A stretch of DNA of 64,000 bases, from contig NZ_VEDO01000001.1 of the NCBI RefSeq assembly GCF_007677875.1, forward strand, positions 124,001 through 188,000, in the 5' to 3' direction. Below the pieces are notes generated by a model. The model was not told the origin of the DNA. It ran no database searches and was given only the letters and a program-made list of their open reading frames with translations. The translations under genes and the position numbers were made by a program. Positions 36,398 to 44,913 of the stretch are shown here, one piece after another (position 1 is the stretch's first letter; each line of letters opens with the position of its first letter). The stretch comes from Variovorax boronicumulans. Its GTDB lineage: Bacteria > Pseudomonadota > Gammaproteobacteria > Burkholderiales > Burkholderiaceae_C.

Positions 36398-36408
36398 GGG
36401 CTGGATTG

Positions 36409-37119
36409 TCAGTGCTCCAGCGGCGCGGGCGTGCGGGCGAGCACCAGCGCCGTGACGCGTGTCGCGCCGGCCTCGCGCAGCACGGTGGCCGCCGCGAACA
36501 GCGAGGCGCCGCTGGTCATCACATCGTCCACGAGCACGGCGTCTGCGCCGCGCAGACGTTCGGCATGCAACGGCTCCAGCGCGAAGGCGCCGCGCACGTT
36601 GCGCCGGCGCGCCGCCGCACCCAGGTCCAACTGCGGTGCGGTGTCGCGGATGCGCAGCAACAGGCGGGCGGCGGTCTTGTCGGGCGCGAGACGGCGTGCC
36701 AGCTCCAGCGCCTGGTTGAAGCCGCGCTGGCGCAGGCGCGCCGCCGACAGCGGCATCGGCAGCACCAGCGTGCAGTGGTCCAGTGCCGGCTCCACCCAGG
36801 GCGTGTGCCGCAGCAGTTCCGCGAAAGCGCCGGCCCAGCCTGGTTGCGCCCGGAACTTGAAGCGGGCGATGCAATCGACCCAGGGGTAGGCGTAGTCGAC
36901 TGCGCAGATGCAGGCGTCCAGGGGCGGTGGCTGGCGCAGGCACGCGCCGCATTGCAGGGCGCCACCGGTCAGGGGCAGGGCGCAGGTCCGGCAGCGCGGC
37001 CGGGGCTGGGCGAAGCGCTGGATGCAGGCTTCGCACAGCGGCTGGTCCTGCCAGCTGCGGCACACGGCGCACTGGCTCGGCAGGCGCGAGAGCAGGGAGG
37101 CGAACCCACGGCGCAGCAT
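36409..37119 (-). CDS. ComF-family phosphoribosyltransferase-like protein
   Basis: A 236-residue protein with an N-terminal zinc-binding part containing four CxxC pairs (CAVC, CEAC, CRTC, CGAC within residues 18-65) and a type I phosphoribosyltransferase fold whose PRPP loop is AVLVDDVMTSGAS near residues 188-200. RQRGFNQALELAR near 142-154 is the conserved ComF motif. In naturally competent bacteria ComF is needed for DNA uptake or processing of the incoming strand; elsewhere its role is uncertain. The ATG chosen (MLRRGFASLL) gives the family's standard length. Divergent from the BioC-like gene with 32 bp between them. Confidence 0.9.
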   Translation of the reverse strand: MLRRGFASLLSRLPSQCAVCRSWQDQPLCEACIQRFAQPRPRCRTCALPLTGGALQCGACLRQPPPLDACICAVDYAYPWVDCIARFKFRAQPGWAGAFAELLRHTPWVEPALDHCTLVLPMPLSAARLRQRGFNQALELARRLAPDKTAARLLLRIRDTAPQLDLGAAARRRNVRGAFALEPLHAERLRGADAVLVDDVMTSGASLFAAATVLREAGATRVTALVLARTPAPLEH

Positions 37120-37151
37120 GGTGCGGCTCAATATACTCGTCGCGCACCCCC

Positions 37152-38057
37152 ATGAGCCAGCACCGTCCTCCCACCATCGCCCCCGTGGCTGCCGCGCGTT
37201 GGGCGCAGCAGCCGGTCCAGACCGCGCCCTGGCTGCACGACGAGGTGGCGCGTCGCATGGCCGAGCGGCTGCAGTGGATCGTGCGCAGCCCCACGTCCTG
37301 GGCCAACTGGCAGGCACTGCGCGGCGGCATGCAGGTCCATGCCGAACTGCGCAAGCGCTATCCCGGTGCCGAGACCTGGGTGGTGGAGTCCTCGCCGGCC
37401 CTGGCGCAGCAGGTGCTCGACGCCAGCACCGAGGCCTGGTGGAAGCCCGGCCGCTGGAGCGCCGCGGCCCAGCATGCCGGCATGCCAGCGCCCGGTGGCG
37501 TGCAGATGGTCTGGTCCAACATGCTGTTGCACCAGGTGGCCGATCCGCAGGCGCTGATCGCCGACTGGCACCGGGCGCTCGAGGTGGACGGCTTCCTGAT
37601 GTTCTCCTGCCTGGGCCCCGATTCGCTGCTGGAACTGCGCCGCGTCTATGCCGCGCTGGGGTGGCCGCCGCCGGGCCATGCCTTCACCGACATGCACGAC
37701 TGGGGTGACATGCTGGTACAGGCCGGCTTCGCCGAGCCGATCATGGACATGGAGCGCATCCGTCTGACCTATGCCACGCCTGACAAGCTGCTGGAGGACC
37801 TGCGCGGCCTGGGTCGGAACCTCCACCCCGGGCGCTTCGGCGCGCTGCGCGGCCGGCAATGGCATGCGCAGCTGCGCGCCGAACTCGCGCGCCAGCTGGC
37901 CGATCCGGCGGAGGACGGTCGCCTGGCACTGACCTTCGAGATCGTCTACGGCCACGCATTCCGCCCAGCGACGCGGGTGCCGGTGGCGGCGCAGAGCGCG
38001 GTTTCGCTGGACGACATGCGCGGGCTGTTGCGCCATGGCAAAGGCGGCCCGCCGTGA
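37152..38057 (+). CDS. BioC-like SAM-dependent methyltransferase (divergent)
   Basis: A 301-residue protein with a class I methyltransferase layout similar to BioC, the malonyl-ACP O-methyltransferase of biotin synthesis: MVWSNMLLHQVADPQALIADWHRAL near residues 119-143 corresponds to motif post II, and FLMFSCLGPDSLLELRR near 149-165 to motif III. The glycine-rich SAM loop (motif I) is not recognisable where expected, around VVESSPALAQQVLDAS, so cofactor binding may be altered. No other biotin genes are present. In Burkholderiales this gene type regularly sits between comF and the cox operon. A role in biotin synthesis is possible, not shown. Confidence 0.7.
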   Translation: MSQHRPPTIAPVAAARWAQQPVQTAPWLHDEVARRMAERLQWIVRSPTSWANWQALRGGMQVHAELRKRYPGAETWVVESSPALAQQVLDASTEAWWKPGRWSAAAQHAGMPAPGGVQMVWSNMLLHQVADPQALIADWHRALEVDGFLMFSCLGPDSLLELRRVYAALGWPPPGHAFTDMHDWGDMLVQAGFAEPIMDMERIRLTYATPDKLLEDLRGLGRNLHPGRFGALRGRQWHAQLRAELARQLADPAEDGRLALTFEIVYGHAFRPATRVPVAAQSAVSLDDMRGLLRHGKGGPP

Positions 38058-38080
38058 GCGGGTTTTGCCTGTCCGGCGCA

Positions 38081-38111
38081 AGACATTCGTGCAATATTCA
38101 CGGGCTACAAT
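38081..38111 (+). promoter_or_regulatory. Candidate promoter of the cytochrome oxidase operon
   Basis: A good -10 hexamer TACAAT (38106-38111) is preceded, with a long 19-nt spacer, by AAGACA (4 of 6 to TTGACA). It lies about 100 nt upstream of the DUF2244 gene. The 5' leader contains a hairpin, GCGGGTG/CACCCGC (38168-38174 and 38179-38185). The assignment is by eye only. Confidence 0.35.
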
Positions 38112-38212
38112 GAAGGGTTTTTAAACGGATTTCGGGCTTTTCCACGAGTGAACCAGGCGTTGTTCTGGCGGGTGTGACCACCCGCGGCGCGCGCCGCATT
38201 GATGTTTGAACG

Positions 38213-38695
38213 TTGTCTGTGTCGAAACTGGTCTATCGCTTCGCCACCGTCTCAGGCCAAGGCATCCATTGGCTGCTGAAGCGCAACTGTTCCATCACGC
38301 CGGGCCAGTTGGGCGGCCTGTATGCGTCGATTTGCGTGGTCTCGCTCGGAATCGGGACGTTCTTCTGGTTGCAGGGCGCCAAGCTGGTTCTGCCGTTCGC
38401 ATGGCTGGAGGTGGTGCTGGTCGGGGTGGCCTTCCTGGCGTATTCCCGGCATGCGACCGATGGCGAGCGCATCTCGCTGCAGGACGGCCGCCTGGTCGTC
38501 GAACTGGAGAACGCGGGCCGCTTGGAGCGGGCCGAGTTCCGCAGGGAGTGGGTCCGTGTCGAGCCCAAGACCAGCGACCATTCGCTGATCGAGGTCTCCG
38601 GGCAGGGACGGTGCGTCGAGGTGGGGCGTTACGTGCGCCCGGACTTGCGGCCGGTTCTGGCGCGCGAGATCCGGATGGCGTTGCGCGGGGCCTGA
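38213..38695 (+). CDS. DUF2244 membrane protein upstream of cytochrome oxidase
   Basis: A 160-residue integral membrane protein: two hydrophobic segments (about residues 32-52 and 57-76) followed by a C-terminal cytoplasmic domain of about 80 residues (ERISLQDGRLVVELENAGR, FRREWVRVEP). This is the DUF2244 pattern, a family regularly encoded just before ctaC in Beta- and Alphaproteobacteria, suggesting a role in oxidase assembly. No ATG is available; TTG at 38213 or GTG at 38219 are the candidate starts and neither has a good ribosome binding site. A leader hairpin stands just upstream. Confidence 0.78.
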   Translation: MSVSKLVYRFATVSGQGIHWLLKRNCSITPGQLGGLYASICVVSLGIGTFFWLQGAKLVLPFAWLEVVLVGVAFLAYSRHATDGERISLQDGRLVVELENAGRLERAEFRREWVRVEPKTSDHSLIEVSGQGRCVEVGRYVRPDLRPVLAREIRMALRGA

Positions 38696-38735
38696 GCAGG
38701 GTGGTTCATAAAAGGTTGAAGAAGTAGAGACGACG

Positions 38736-39923
38736 ATGAAAATGATCTGGAACAAGCTGACTTCCCTGCTATCCCGCACCGCGCTCGTTTCGGGGGCCTG
38801 GCTCGCGACAGCGGCGCACGCGGTCAACGACCTTCCAGGTGGTCCGGCCGTACGCCAGCTCAACCTTGCGCCTCCTGTCACCAAGATCGCCGAGGAGCAG
38901 CAGTGGCTGCACTGGTTCATGCTGATCCTGTGCACGGTGATCTTCATCGCCGTGTTCGCGGTGATGTTCTATTCCATCTGGAAGCACCGCAAGTCGGTCG
39001 GCCACAAGGCCGCCAACTTCCACGAATCGGTCGTGGTCGAGGTGATCTGGACCATCGTGCCCTTCGTCATCGTGATCCTGATGGCCCTGCCGGCCACCAA
39101 GGTGGTGGTCGCGCTGAAAGACACCAGCAACGCCGACCTGACCATCAAGGCCACCGGCATGCAGTGGAAGTGGGGCTACGACTACATCAAGGGCGAGGGG
39201 GAGGGCATCTCCTTCGTTTCCACGCTGGACAGCTCGCACCGCGCCATGTCCAACGCCGGCGGCCCGCCCAAGGGCCAGGCCGTGGACGACTACCTGCTCA
39301 AGGTCGACAACGCGCTGGTGGTGCCCGTCAACAAGAAGGTCCGCATCATCACGACCGCCAATGACGTGATCCACGCCTTCATGGTGCCGGCCTTCGGCAT
39401 CAAGCAGGACGCGATCCCCGGTTTCGTGCGCGACACCTGGTTCCGCGCCGAGAAGACCGGCGACTTCTACGGCCAGTGCGCCGAGCTCTGCGGCAAGGAA
39501 CACGCCTACATGCCCATCCACGTGAAGGTGGTGACGGCCGAGCAGTACGCGGCCTGGGTCGACGGTGAGCGCAAGAAGGCCGCCGCCAAGCTGGACGACC
39601 CGACCAAGGTCTGGACGCTGGAAGACATCGTCAAGCGCGGCGAGCGCGTCTATGCCGCGAACTGCGCCGCCTGCCACCAGGCCAACGGCAAGGGTGCTGG
39701 TCCGATCAAGCCGTTGGACGGCTCGGCCATCGTGCTCGACACCGACCACACCAAGCAACTGAACATTCTGCTGAACGGCGCAGGCAACGGCGCCATGCCC
39801 TCGTGGAAGCAGCTCAGCGACACGGACCTCGCCGCGGTGGCCAGCTACACCAAGAACAACTGGTCGAACAAGACCGGGCAACTCGTCCAGCCCTCCGAAG
39901 TCGTCGCGCTGCGCGCGAAGTAA
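38736..39923 (+). CDS. ctaC: Cytochrome c oxidase subunit II with fused cytochrome c domain
   Basis: A 395-residue protein: signal peptide cleaved near residue 28 (AHA), two membrane helices (about 62-85 and 105-125), a cupredoxin domain carrying the binuclear CuA site (CAELCGKEHAYM near 248-259, and the His of VIHAFMVP near 210), and a C-terminal cytochrome c domain with CAACH near 310 and a distal Met in GNGAMPSW near 355. The fused cytochrome domain makes this a caa3-like subunit II that can accept electrons from soluble cytochromes. First structural gene of the oxidase operon, followed by ctaD after 39 bp. Confidence 0.96.
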   Translation: MKMIWNKLTSLLSRTALVSGAWLATAAHAVNDLPGGPAVRQLNLAPPVTKIAEEQQWLHWFMLILCTVIFIAVFAVMFYSIWKHRKSVGHKAANFHESVVVEVIWTIVPFVIVILMALPATKVVVALKDTSNADLTIKATGMQWKWGYDYIKGEGEGISFVSTLDSSHRAMSNAGGPPKGQAVDDYLLKVDNALVVPVNKKVRIITTANDVIHAFMVPAFGIKQDAIPGFVRDTWFRAEKTGDFYGQCAELCGKEHAYMPIHVKVVTAEQYAAWVDGERKKAAAKLDDPTKVWTLEDIVKRGERVYAANCAACHQANGKGAGPIKPLDGSAIVLDTDHTKQLNILLNGAGNGAMPSWKQLSDTDLAAVASYTKNNWSNKTGQLVQPSEVVALRAK

Positions 39924-39962
39924 ACCGAACCACCGCGCATTCCCGCACAGAAGGAAACAGAG

Positions 39963-41594
39963 ATGAGCGCAGTCCTCCATCCCCACGGCGACCACGACCA
40001 CGACCACGCCCACGACGAACACCACCACGCGCCGACCGGCTGGCGCCGCTGGCTGTTCGCCACCAACCACAAGGACATCGGCACGCTGTACCTGTTGTTC
40101 AGCTTCACGATGCTGATGGTGGGCGGCGTGCTGGCCCTCTTGATCCGCGCCGAGCTGTTCCAGCCCGGCCTGCAGCTGGTCAACCCCGAGCTGTTCAACT
40201 CGCTGACCACCATGCACGGGCTGATCATGGTGTTCGGCGCCATCATGCCGGGCTTCGTGGGCTTCGCGAACTGGATGATCCCGCTGCAGATCGGCGCCTC
40301 CGACATGGCGTTCGCGCGCATGAACAACTTCAGCTTCTGGCTGATGATCCCCGCCGCGCTGATGCTGGTCGGCTCGTTCTTCATGCCCGGCGGTGCGCCG
40401 GCCGCGGGCTGGACGCTGTACGCGCCGCTCACGCTGCAGATGGGCCCGTCCATGGACGCCGGCATCTTCGCGATGCACATCCTGGGTGCGTCGTCCATCA
40501 TGGGCTCGATCAACATCATTGTGACCATCCTGAACATGCGCGCCCCCGGCATGACGCTCATGAAGATGCCGATGTTCTGCTGGACCTGGCTGATCACGGC
40601 CTACCTGCTGATCGCCGTGATGCCCGTGCTGGCCGGTGCCATCACCATGACGCTGACGGACCGTCACTTCGGCACCAGCTTCTTCAACCCCGCCGGCGGC
40701 GGCGACCCGGTGATGTACCAGCACATCTTCTGGTTCTTCGGCCACCCCGAGGTCTACATCATGATCTTGCCGGCCTTCGGTATCGTGAGCCAGATCGTGC
40801 CGGCCTTCGCGCGCAAGAAGCTGTTCGGCTACGCCTCCATGGTCTACGCCACCTCGTCGATCGCGATCCTGTCGTTCATCGTCTGGGCGCACCACATGTT
40901 CACGACCGGCATGCCGGTCACCGGCCAGCTGTTCTTCATGTACGCGACCATGCTGATCGCGGTGCCCACGGCAGTGAAGATCTTCAACTGGATCGCGACG
41001 ATGTGGCAGGGCTCGATGACCTTCGAGACGCCCATGTTGTTCGCCGTCGGCTTCATCTTCGTGTTCACGATGGGCGGCTTCACCGGCCTGATCCTGGCCA
41101 TGGCGCCGATCGACATCCAGCTGCAGGACACCTACTACGTGGTCGCGCACTTCCACTACGTGCTGGTGGCCGGCTCGCTGTACGCCATGTTCGCCGGCGT
41201 CTACTACTGGCTGCCCAAGTGGACCGGCGTCATGTACAACGAGACGCGCGGCAAGCTGCACTTCTGGTGGTCGCTGATCGCCTTCAACGTGACCTTCTTC
41301 CCGATGCACTTCCTGGGCCTGGCCGGCATGCCGCGCCGCTACGCCGACTACCCGATGCAGTTCGCCGACTTCAATGCGATCGCCACGGTGGGCGCGTTCT
41401 TCTTCGGCATCGCCCAGGTCTACTTCTTCCTGTTCATCGTGCTGCCCTGCATGATGGGCAAGGGCCAAAAGGCGCCGCAAAAGCCCTGGGAGGCGGCCGA
41501 AGGGCTGGAGTGGGAAGTGCCCTCGCCAGCGCCGTTCCACACCTTCGAGAACCCGCCCAAGCTGGATGCCACCGCGACCCGCGTGGTCGGTTGA
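39963..41594 (+). CDS. ctaD: Cytochrome c oxidase subunit I
   Basis: A 543-residue heme-copper oxidase subunit I with twelve membrane helices. Family A marks are present: the heme a ligand in [12 protein letters not shown] near residue 80, the CuB His-Tyr pair in [10 protein letters not shown] near 258-267, two CuB His in WAHHMFTTG near 307-315, and the heme a3/heme a ligands in [10 protein letters not shown] near 393-402. HPEVY with the covalent Tyr and the D-channel type NxxxxxN entry segment are typical of aa3 enzymes. The N-terminal extension is unusual: [19 protein letters not shown] is a His/Asp cluster likely facing the cytoplasm and able to bind metal. An AAGGAAAC ribosome binding site precedes the ATG. 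Confidence 0.97.
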   Translation: MSAVLHPHGDHDHDHAHDEHHHAPTGWRRWLFATNHKDIGTLYLLFSFTMLMVGGVLALLIRAELFQPGLQLVNPELFNSLTTMHGLIMVFGAIMPGFVGFANWMIPLQIGASDMAFARMNNFSFWLMIPAALMLVGSFFMPGGAPAAGWTLYAPLTLQMGPSMDAGIFAMHILGASSIMGSINIIVTILNMRAPGMTLMKMPMFCWTWLITAYLLIAVMPVLAGAITMTLTDRHFGTSFFNPAGGGDPVMYQHIFWFFGHPEVYIMILPAFGIVSQIVPAFARKKLFGYASMVYATSSIAILSFIVWAHHMFTTGMPVTGQLFFMYATMLIAVPTAVKIFNWIATMWQGSMTFETPMLFAVGFIFVFTMGGFTGLILAMAPIDIQLQDTYYVVAHFHYVLVAGSLYAMFAGVYYWLPKWTGVMYNETRGKLHFWWSLIAFNVTFFPMHFLGLAGMPRRYADYPMQFADFNAIATVGAFFFGIAQVYFFLFIVLPCMMGKGQKAPQKPWEAAEGLEWEVPSPAPFHTFENPPKLDATATRVVG

Positions 41595-41604
41595 GGAGCG
41601 ACGC

Positions 41605-41721
41605 TTGACGCCGCCTGACAAGAAGAAGCAGAACCTGCGGACCGGACTGATCCTGCTGTCCGTGGCGCTTGCCTTCTTCGTCGGCTTCATGGTCAAGATG
41701 GTCTTTCTGGGCCGTTCATGA
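41605..41721 (+). CDS. Small cytochrome oxidase-associated membrane protein (38 aa)
   Basis: A 38-codon frame between ctaD and ctaG, too short for routine gene finding: TTG start, Thr-Pro-Pro-Asp and a KKK cluster at the N-terminus, then one membrane helix (LILLSVALAFFVGFMVKMVF). Its stop overlaps the ctaG ATG (ATGA), and a GAGGAGCG ribosome binding site lies at the right distance upstream of TTG. A similar single-helix protein, named cytochrome oxidase small assembly protein in Burkholderiales genomes, occupies this slot. It probably helps assemble or stabilise subunit I. Confidence 0.82.
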   Translation: MTPPDKKKQNLRTGLILLSVALAFFVGFMVKMVFLGRS

Positions 41722-42323
41722 GCATCCGGCGCGCCAACGTCCGCATGGTGGGTAAGCTGGCCGTGGTGACGGCCGGCATGTTCGCCTTCGGCTATGCACT
41801 GGTGCCGCTGTACAACGCCATCTGCGAGATGACGGGCATCAACATCCTGTCGCTGTCCGAGCGGCAGGTGCCCGGGGTGGTGGCCAAGGTGACGCCCGAG
41901 AACACGCAGGTCGACCGCAGCCGCACGATCACGGTGGAGTTCGATGCCAACTCGCGCGGCCCCTGGGAATTCAAGCCGGCGATGCGCTCGATGCAGGTGC
42001 ATCCGGGCGAGCTCGCCACCGTGATGTACGAGTTCCAGAACGTGCAGAACCGGCGCATGGCCGCCCAGGCCATCCCGAGCTATGCGCCGCGCCAGGCGGC
42101 AGCGCACTTCAACAAGCTGGAGTGCTTCTGCTTCACGCAGTACACGTTGGACGCGGGGGAGAAGAAAGAATGGCCGGTGGCCTTCATCATCGACCCCAAG
42201 CTGTCCAAGGACGTGACCACGATCACGCTGTCGTACACCTTCTTCGAGGTGGGCGGCAAGACGCCGCCGGCACCCGCCAGTGCCGACGCGGCCGCACAAA
42301 CCAATAAAGAAACCAGGAGCTGA
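41718..42323 (+). CDS. ctaG: Cytochrome c oxidase copper chaperone CtaG (Cox11)
   Basis: A 201-residue membrane-anchored protein: one N-terminal helix (about residues 10-30) and a periplasmic immunoglobulin-like domain. The copper-binding motif KLECFCFTQ near residue 135 is the Cox11 CFCF signature; a further conserved Cys in YNAICEMTGI lies near residue 36. CtaG delivers copper to the CuB site of subunit I. Starts within the preceding 38-codon gene (ATGA overlap). The tail after about residue 185 is Ala/Pro/Thr-rich. Confidence 0.95.
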   Translation: MSIRRANVRMVGKLAVVTAGMFAFGYALVPLYNAICEMTGINILSLSERQVPGVVAKVTPENTQVDRSRTITVEFDANSRGPWEFKPAMRSMQVHPGELATVMYEFQNVQNRRMAAQAIPSYAPRQAAAHFNKLECFCFTQYTLDAGEKKEWPVAFIIDPKLSKDVTTITLSYTFFEVGGKTPPAPASADAAAQTNKETRS

Positions 42324-42324
42324 G

Positions 42325-43206
42325 ATGAGTGCCACGACCCACGGATCCACGCCGTACTACTTCGTCCCAGGGCCTTCGCGGCATCCGATCATGGCCGCCA
42401 TCGGCCTGTTCTTCGTGATCCTTGGCGCGGGCCAGTGGATCAACGGGCACGACTGGGGCAAGTGGTCGCTGGCCTTCGGCCTGTTGTTCTGGTGGGTGGT
42501 GCTGTTCCAGTGGTTCCGCGATGCGGTGACGGAGAGCGAGGGCGGCCTGTACGGCCGCAAGATCGACATCTCCTACCGCTGGAGCATGAGCTGGTTCATC
42601 TTCTCCGAAGTGATGTTCTTCGGCGCCTTCTTCACGGCCCTGTGGTGGATGCGCGTGCACTCGGTGCCGGTGCTGGGCAGCCTGGAAAACGCGCTGCTGT
42701 GGCCCGACTTCAAGGCAGTGTGGCCCAGCATGGCGGCCGGCGTGACCGGCTCGCCCGCCAACATCGTCGAGCCGTTCCAGGCCATGACGCCGTTCTGGCT
42801 GCCGACCATCAACACGGCGCTGCTGCTGAGCTCGGGTGTGACGCTGACCATCGCCCACCACGCTTTGCAGCACGGCGAGCGTGCCAAGACCATCACCTGG
42901 ATGTGGGCCACCGTGATCCTGGGCATCGTGTTCCTGTGCGTGCAGGGCTACGAGTACGTGCACGCCTACCGCGACCTCAACCTCAAGCTGAACTCCGGCC
43001 CCTACGGCTCCACCTTCTTCATGCTGACGGGCTTCCACGGCTTCCACGTGCTGGTGGGCATGCTGATGCTGCTGTTCATCACGCTGCGCCTCATGAAGGG
43101 CCACTTCACCAAGGAGCGCCATTTCGGCTTCGAAGGCGCGGCCTGGTACTGGCACTTCGTGGACGTGGTCTGGCTCGGCCTGTACGTGCTGGTGTATTGG
43201 CTTTGA
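42325..43206 (+). CDS. ctaE: Cytochrome c oxidase subunit III
   Basis: A 293-residue membrane protein with seven predicted helices. Conserved elements are RWSMSWFIFSEVMFFGAFFTA near residues 88-108, TALLLSSGVTLTIAHHAL near 168-185, the GYEYVHA segment near 211, and the C-terminal GFEGAAWYWHFVDVVWLGLYVLVYW. Only 1 nt separates it from the ctaG stop; ACCAGGAGCT is its ribosome binding site. A strong terminator follows, so it ends the structural oxidase operon. A DUF2970 gene often found between ctaG and ctaE in relatives is absent here. Confidence 0.96.
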   Translation: MSATTHGSTPYYFVPGPSRHPIMAAIGLFFVILGAGQWINGHDWGKWSLAFGLLFWWVVLFQWFRDAVTESEGGLYGRKIDISYRWSMSWFIFSEVMFFGAFFTALWWMRVHSVPVLGSLENALLWPDFKAVWPSMAAGVTGSPANIVEPFQAMTPFWLPTINTALLLSSGVTLTIAHHALQHGERAKTITWMWATVILGIVFLCVQGYEYVHAYRDLNLKLNSGPYGSTFFMLTGFHGFHVLVGMLMLLFITLRLMKGHFTKERHFGFEGAAWYWHFVDVVWLGLYVLVYWL

Positions 43207-43226
43207 GGCGGCCAGGCCTCGCACCG

Positions 43227-43250
43227 AAAGGGCCGCGCAGCGGCCCTTTT
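43227..43250 (+). terminator. Rho-independent terminator after ctaE
   Basis: AAAGGGCCGC and GCGGCCCTTT form a perfect 10-bp stem with a 3-nt loop (GCA), followed by T residues; A residues on the other side make it usable from the minus strand for the convergent small membrane gene. It lies 20 nt after the ctaE stop. Confidence 0.92.
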
Positions 43251-43266
43251 CATTTTTCTTTCTCTT

Positions 43267-43494
43267 CTACTTGCCGGTGGGAATGCCGGTCGGGTGCAGA
43301 TAGCCCAGCTTCCAGCCGATGAGGATGCACAGGAACAGCAGGATGGACAGTCCCACGCGCACGGCGAGCGCACGGGCCATGTGGTTGGGGCGGGTCTTGC
43401 CGTCGGCATCCTGGCCGCCGCGCAGCATGAAGTACAGGGCGGCACCCAGGCTGCCGATGATGGCGATGAAGGCAACCAGTGCGAAGTAGCTCAT
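43267..43494 (-). CDS. Twin-transmembrane small protein (DUF2909)
   Basis: A 75-residue protein with two helices (about residues 3-24 and 43-64) separated by a basic polar loop (RGGQDADGKTRPNHMAR). This matches the DUF2909 twin transmembrane proteins found beside oxidase genes in Burkholderiales. It is transcribed leftward between ctaE and the SURF1 gene. Its first 16 bases overlap the SURF1 start region on the opposite strand. A role in oxidase assembly is plausible from position, not demonstrated. Confidence 0.8.
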   Translation of the reverse strand: MSYFALVAFIAIIGSLGAALYFMLRGGQDADGKTRPNHMARALAVRVGLSILLFLCILIGWKLGYLHPTGIPTGK

Positions 43495-44243
43495 CCCTGG
43501 ATTATCCGGCGCGGCGCTTCCGCCTGCGCTTTTGGCTGGTGACCCTGGCTGCCCTGATGGGCATTGCCACCACTGCTGCGCTTGGGCGCTGGCAGCTGTC
43601 GCGCGCGGCCGAAAAGGAGGCCTTGCAGGCCGCCATCGATTCGCAGGGCCGGCTGCCCGCACTCGACGCGCCGGCCATGCTGCATGCGGCCGATCCGCAA
43701 GCCTTGCTGCACCGGCCGGTGCACCTGCGCGGCCTGTGGCTCGCGGAGCGCACCGTTTTCCTGGACAACCGGCAGATGCGCGGGCAGCCGGGCTTCTACG
43801 TGCTGACGCCGCTGGCGCTTGAGAACAGCGCGACCGTGGTGATGGTGCAGCGCGGCTGGGTGCAGCGCAACTTCGTCGACCGCACGGCATTGCCCAAGGT
43901 CCCGACGCCGGCCGGGCTGGTGGACATCGAGGGGATTGTCGTCCCTGCGCCGTCCAGGCTTTACGAGTTCTCGGGCGAGGACAAGGGCACGATCCGGCAG
44001 AATCTGGACCTCGGCGCCTTCGCCCAGGAGACCGGCCTGCCCCTGTGGCAGCAGTCGGTGCAGCAGACGGGCGAGGACGGAGCAGGGCTGTTGCGCGAAT
44101 GGCCGGTGCCCAAGACCGGCGTCGAGAAGCACTACGGTTATGCCTTCCAGTGGTTCGGGCTGTGCGCCTTGCTGACGGGTCTTTATGTCTGGTTCCAATT
44201 TGTCCGACGTCCCGCCGTTCGGCGCTTCGCGCGCCATGGCTGA
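43479..44243 (+). CDS. SURF1-family cytochrome oxidase assembly protein
   Basis: A 254-residue protein with two membrane helices (about residues 17-35 and 225-243) and a periplasmic domain between. Family marks are LGRWQLSRAAEKEAL near 35-49, VHLRGLWLAERTVFLDNR near 82-99, VQRGWV near 123-128 and YAFQWFGLCALL near 219-230. SURF1 proteins help insert heme a into subunit I. The only reasonable start is GTG at 43479, which makes its 5' end overlap that of the divergent DUF2909 gene by 16 nt; no ATG exists until inside the first helix. Confidence 0.92.
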   Translation: MRSSSSLDYPARRFRLRFWLVTLAALMGIATTAALGRWQLSRAAEKEALQAAIDSQGRLPALDAPAMLHAADPQALLHRPVHLRGLWLAERTVFLDNRQMRGQPGFYVLTPLALENSATVVMVQRGWVQRNFVDRTALPKVPTPAGLVDIEGIVVPAPSRLYEFSGEDKGTIRQNLDLGAFAQETGLPLWQQSVQQTGEDGAGLLREWPVPKTGVEKHYGYAFQWFGLCALLTGLYVWFQFVRRPAVRRFARHG

Positions 44244-44913
44244 GGTCGACCAGCCGCTGGGCCTGACGGTCCACTCGATGCCGTCGCCGGCCGAGGCCGC
44301 CGGCGTGTCTGCGCAACGCACGCGCAGCGGGCGCCTGAAGATGCTGATGGTGGTGCTGGTCTGCGCCGCGCCCGTGATCGCCTCGTACTTCACCTACTAC
44401 GTGGTCAGGCCCGAGGGGCGCAGCGTGTTCGGTCAGCTCATCGATCCGCAGCGACCGCTGCCGGACCTGCCGGCCGTGGCGCTGGATGGCCAGGCGCTGC
44501 GGCTGCCCAGCCTCAAGGGCCAGTGGCTGCTGGTCAGCGTGGCCGGCGGCGAGTGCGACGCGACCTGCGAACGCAACTTGTACCTGCAACGCCAGTTGCG
44601 CGAGAGCTTGGGCAAGGAGAAGGACCGCGTGGACTGGGTGTGGCTGGTCAACGACGGCGCGTCCGTGCGCGCGGCGCTGCGCCCCGCGCTGCAGACTGCG
44701 ACGGTGCTGCGTGTCGATGCGGCGGGCTTGGCGCAGTGGTTGGCGCCGGCCGCGGGCCAGGCGCTGTCGGACCATCTGTACATCGTCGATCCCATGGGCA
44801 ACTGGATGATGCGGCTGCCGCCTGCGCTGGACGCGGCGGGCGCCGCCAAAGCCAAGCGCGACATCGAGCGCCTGCTGCGCGCCTCGAGCTCCTGGGACAA
44901 CGCGGGCCGATGA
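44236..44913 (+). CDS. Sco/thioredoxin-like membrane-anchored protein of the oxidase cluster
   Basis: A 225-residue protein: Pro/Ser-rich N-terminus, one membrane helix (about residues 35-55) and a periplasmic domain with a thioredoxin-like pattern. [17 protein letters not shown] near 110-126 carries a CxxxC pair in the position where Sco proteins have their copper-binding motif, and [13 protein letters not shown] near 180-192 matches the Sco strand, but the distal His of Sco was not found. The start used overlaps the SURF1 stop (ATGGCTGA); ATG at 44185 is an alternative. It is coupled to ctaA by a 4-nt overlap. Likely a disulfide or copper-handling factor for CuA assembly. Confidence 0.72.
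   Translation: MAEVDQPLGLTVHSMPSPAEAAGVSAQRTRSGRLKMLMVVLVCAAPVIASYFTYYVVRPEGRSVFGQLIDPQRPLPDLPAVALDGQALRLPSLKGQWLLVSVAGGECDATCERNLYLQRQLRESLGKEKDRVDWVWLVNDGASVRAALRPALQTATVLRVDAAGLAQWLAPAAGQALSDHLYIVDPMGNWMMRLPPALDAAGAAKAKRDIERLLRASSSWDNAGR

Noticed and set aside
38202-38280. Short ATG frame overlapping the DUF2244 start, possible leader peptide
   Set aside because: No ribosome binding site and no attenuator-like codon bias; treated as chance.
38769-42350. Minus-strand open frame of about 1193 codons opposite the oxidase genes
   Set aside because: Antisense to ctaC, ctaD and ctaG; His/Gly/Val-rich composition typical of reversed coding sequence, no family features.
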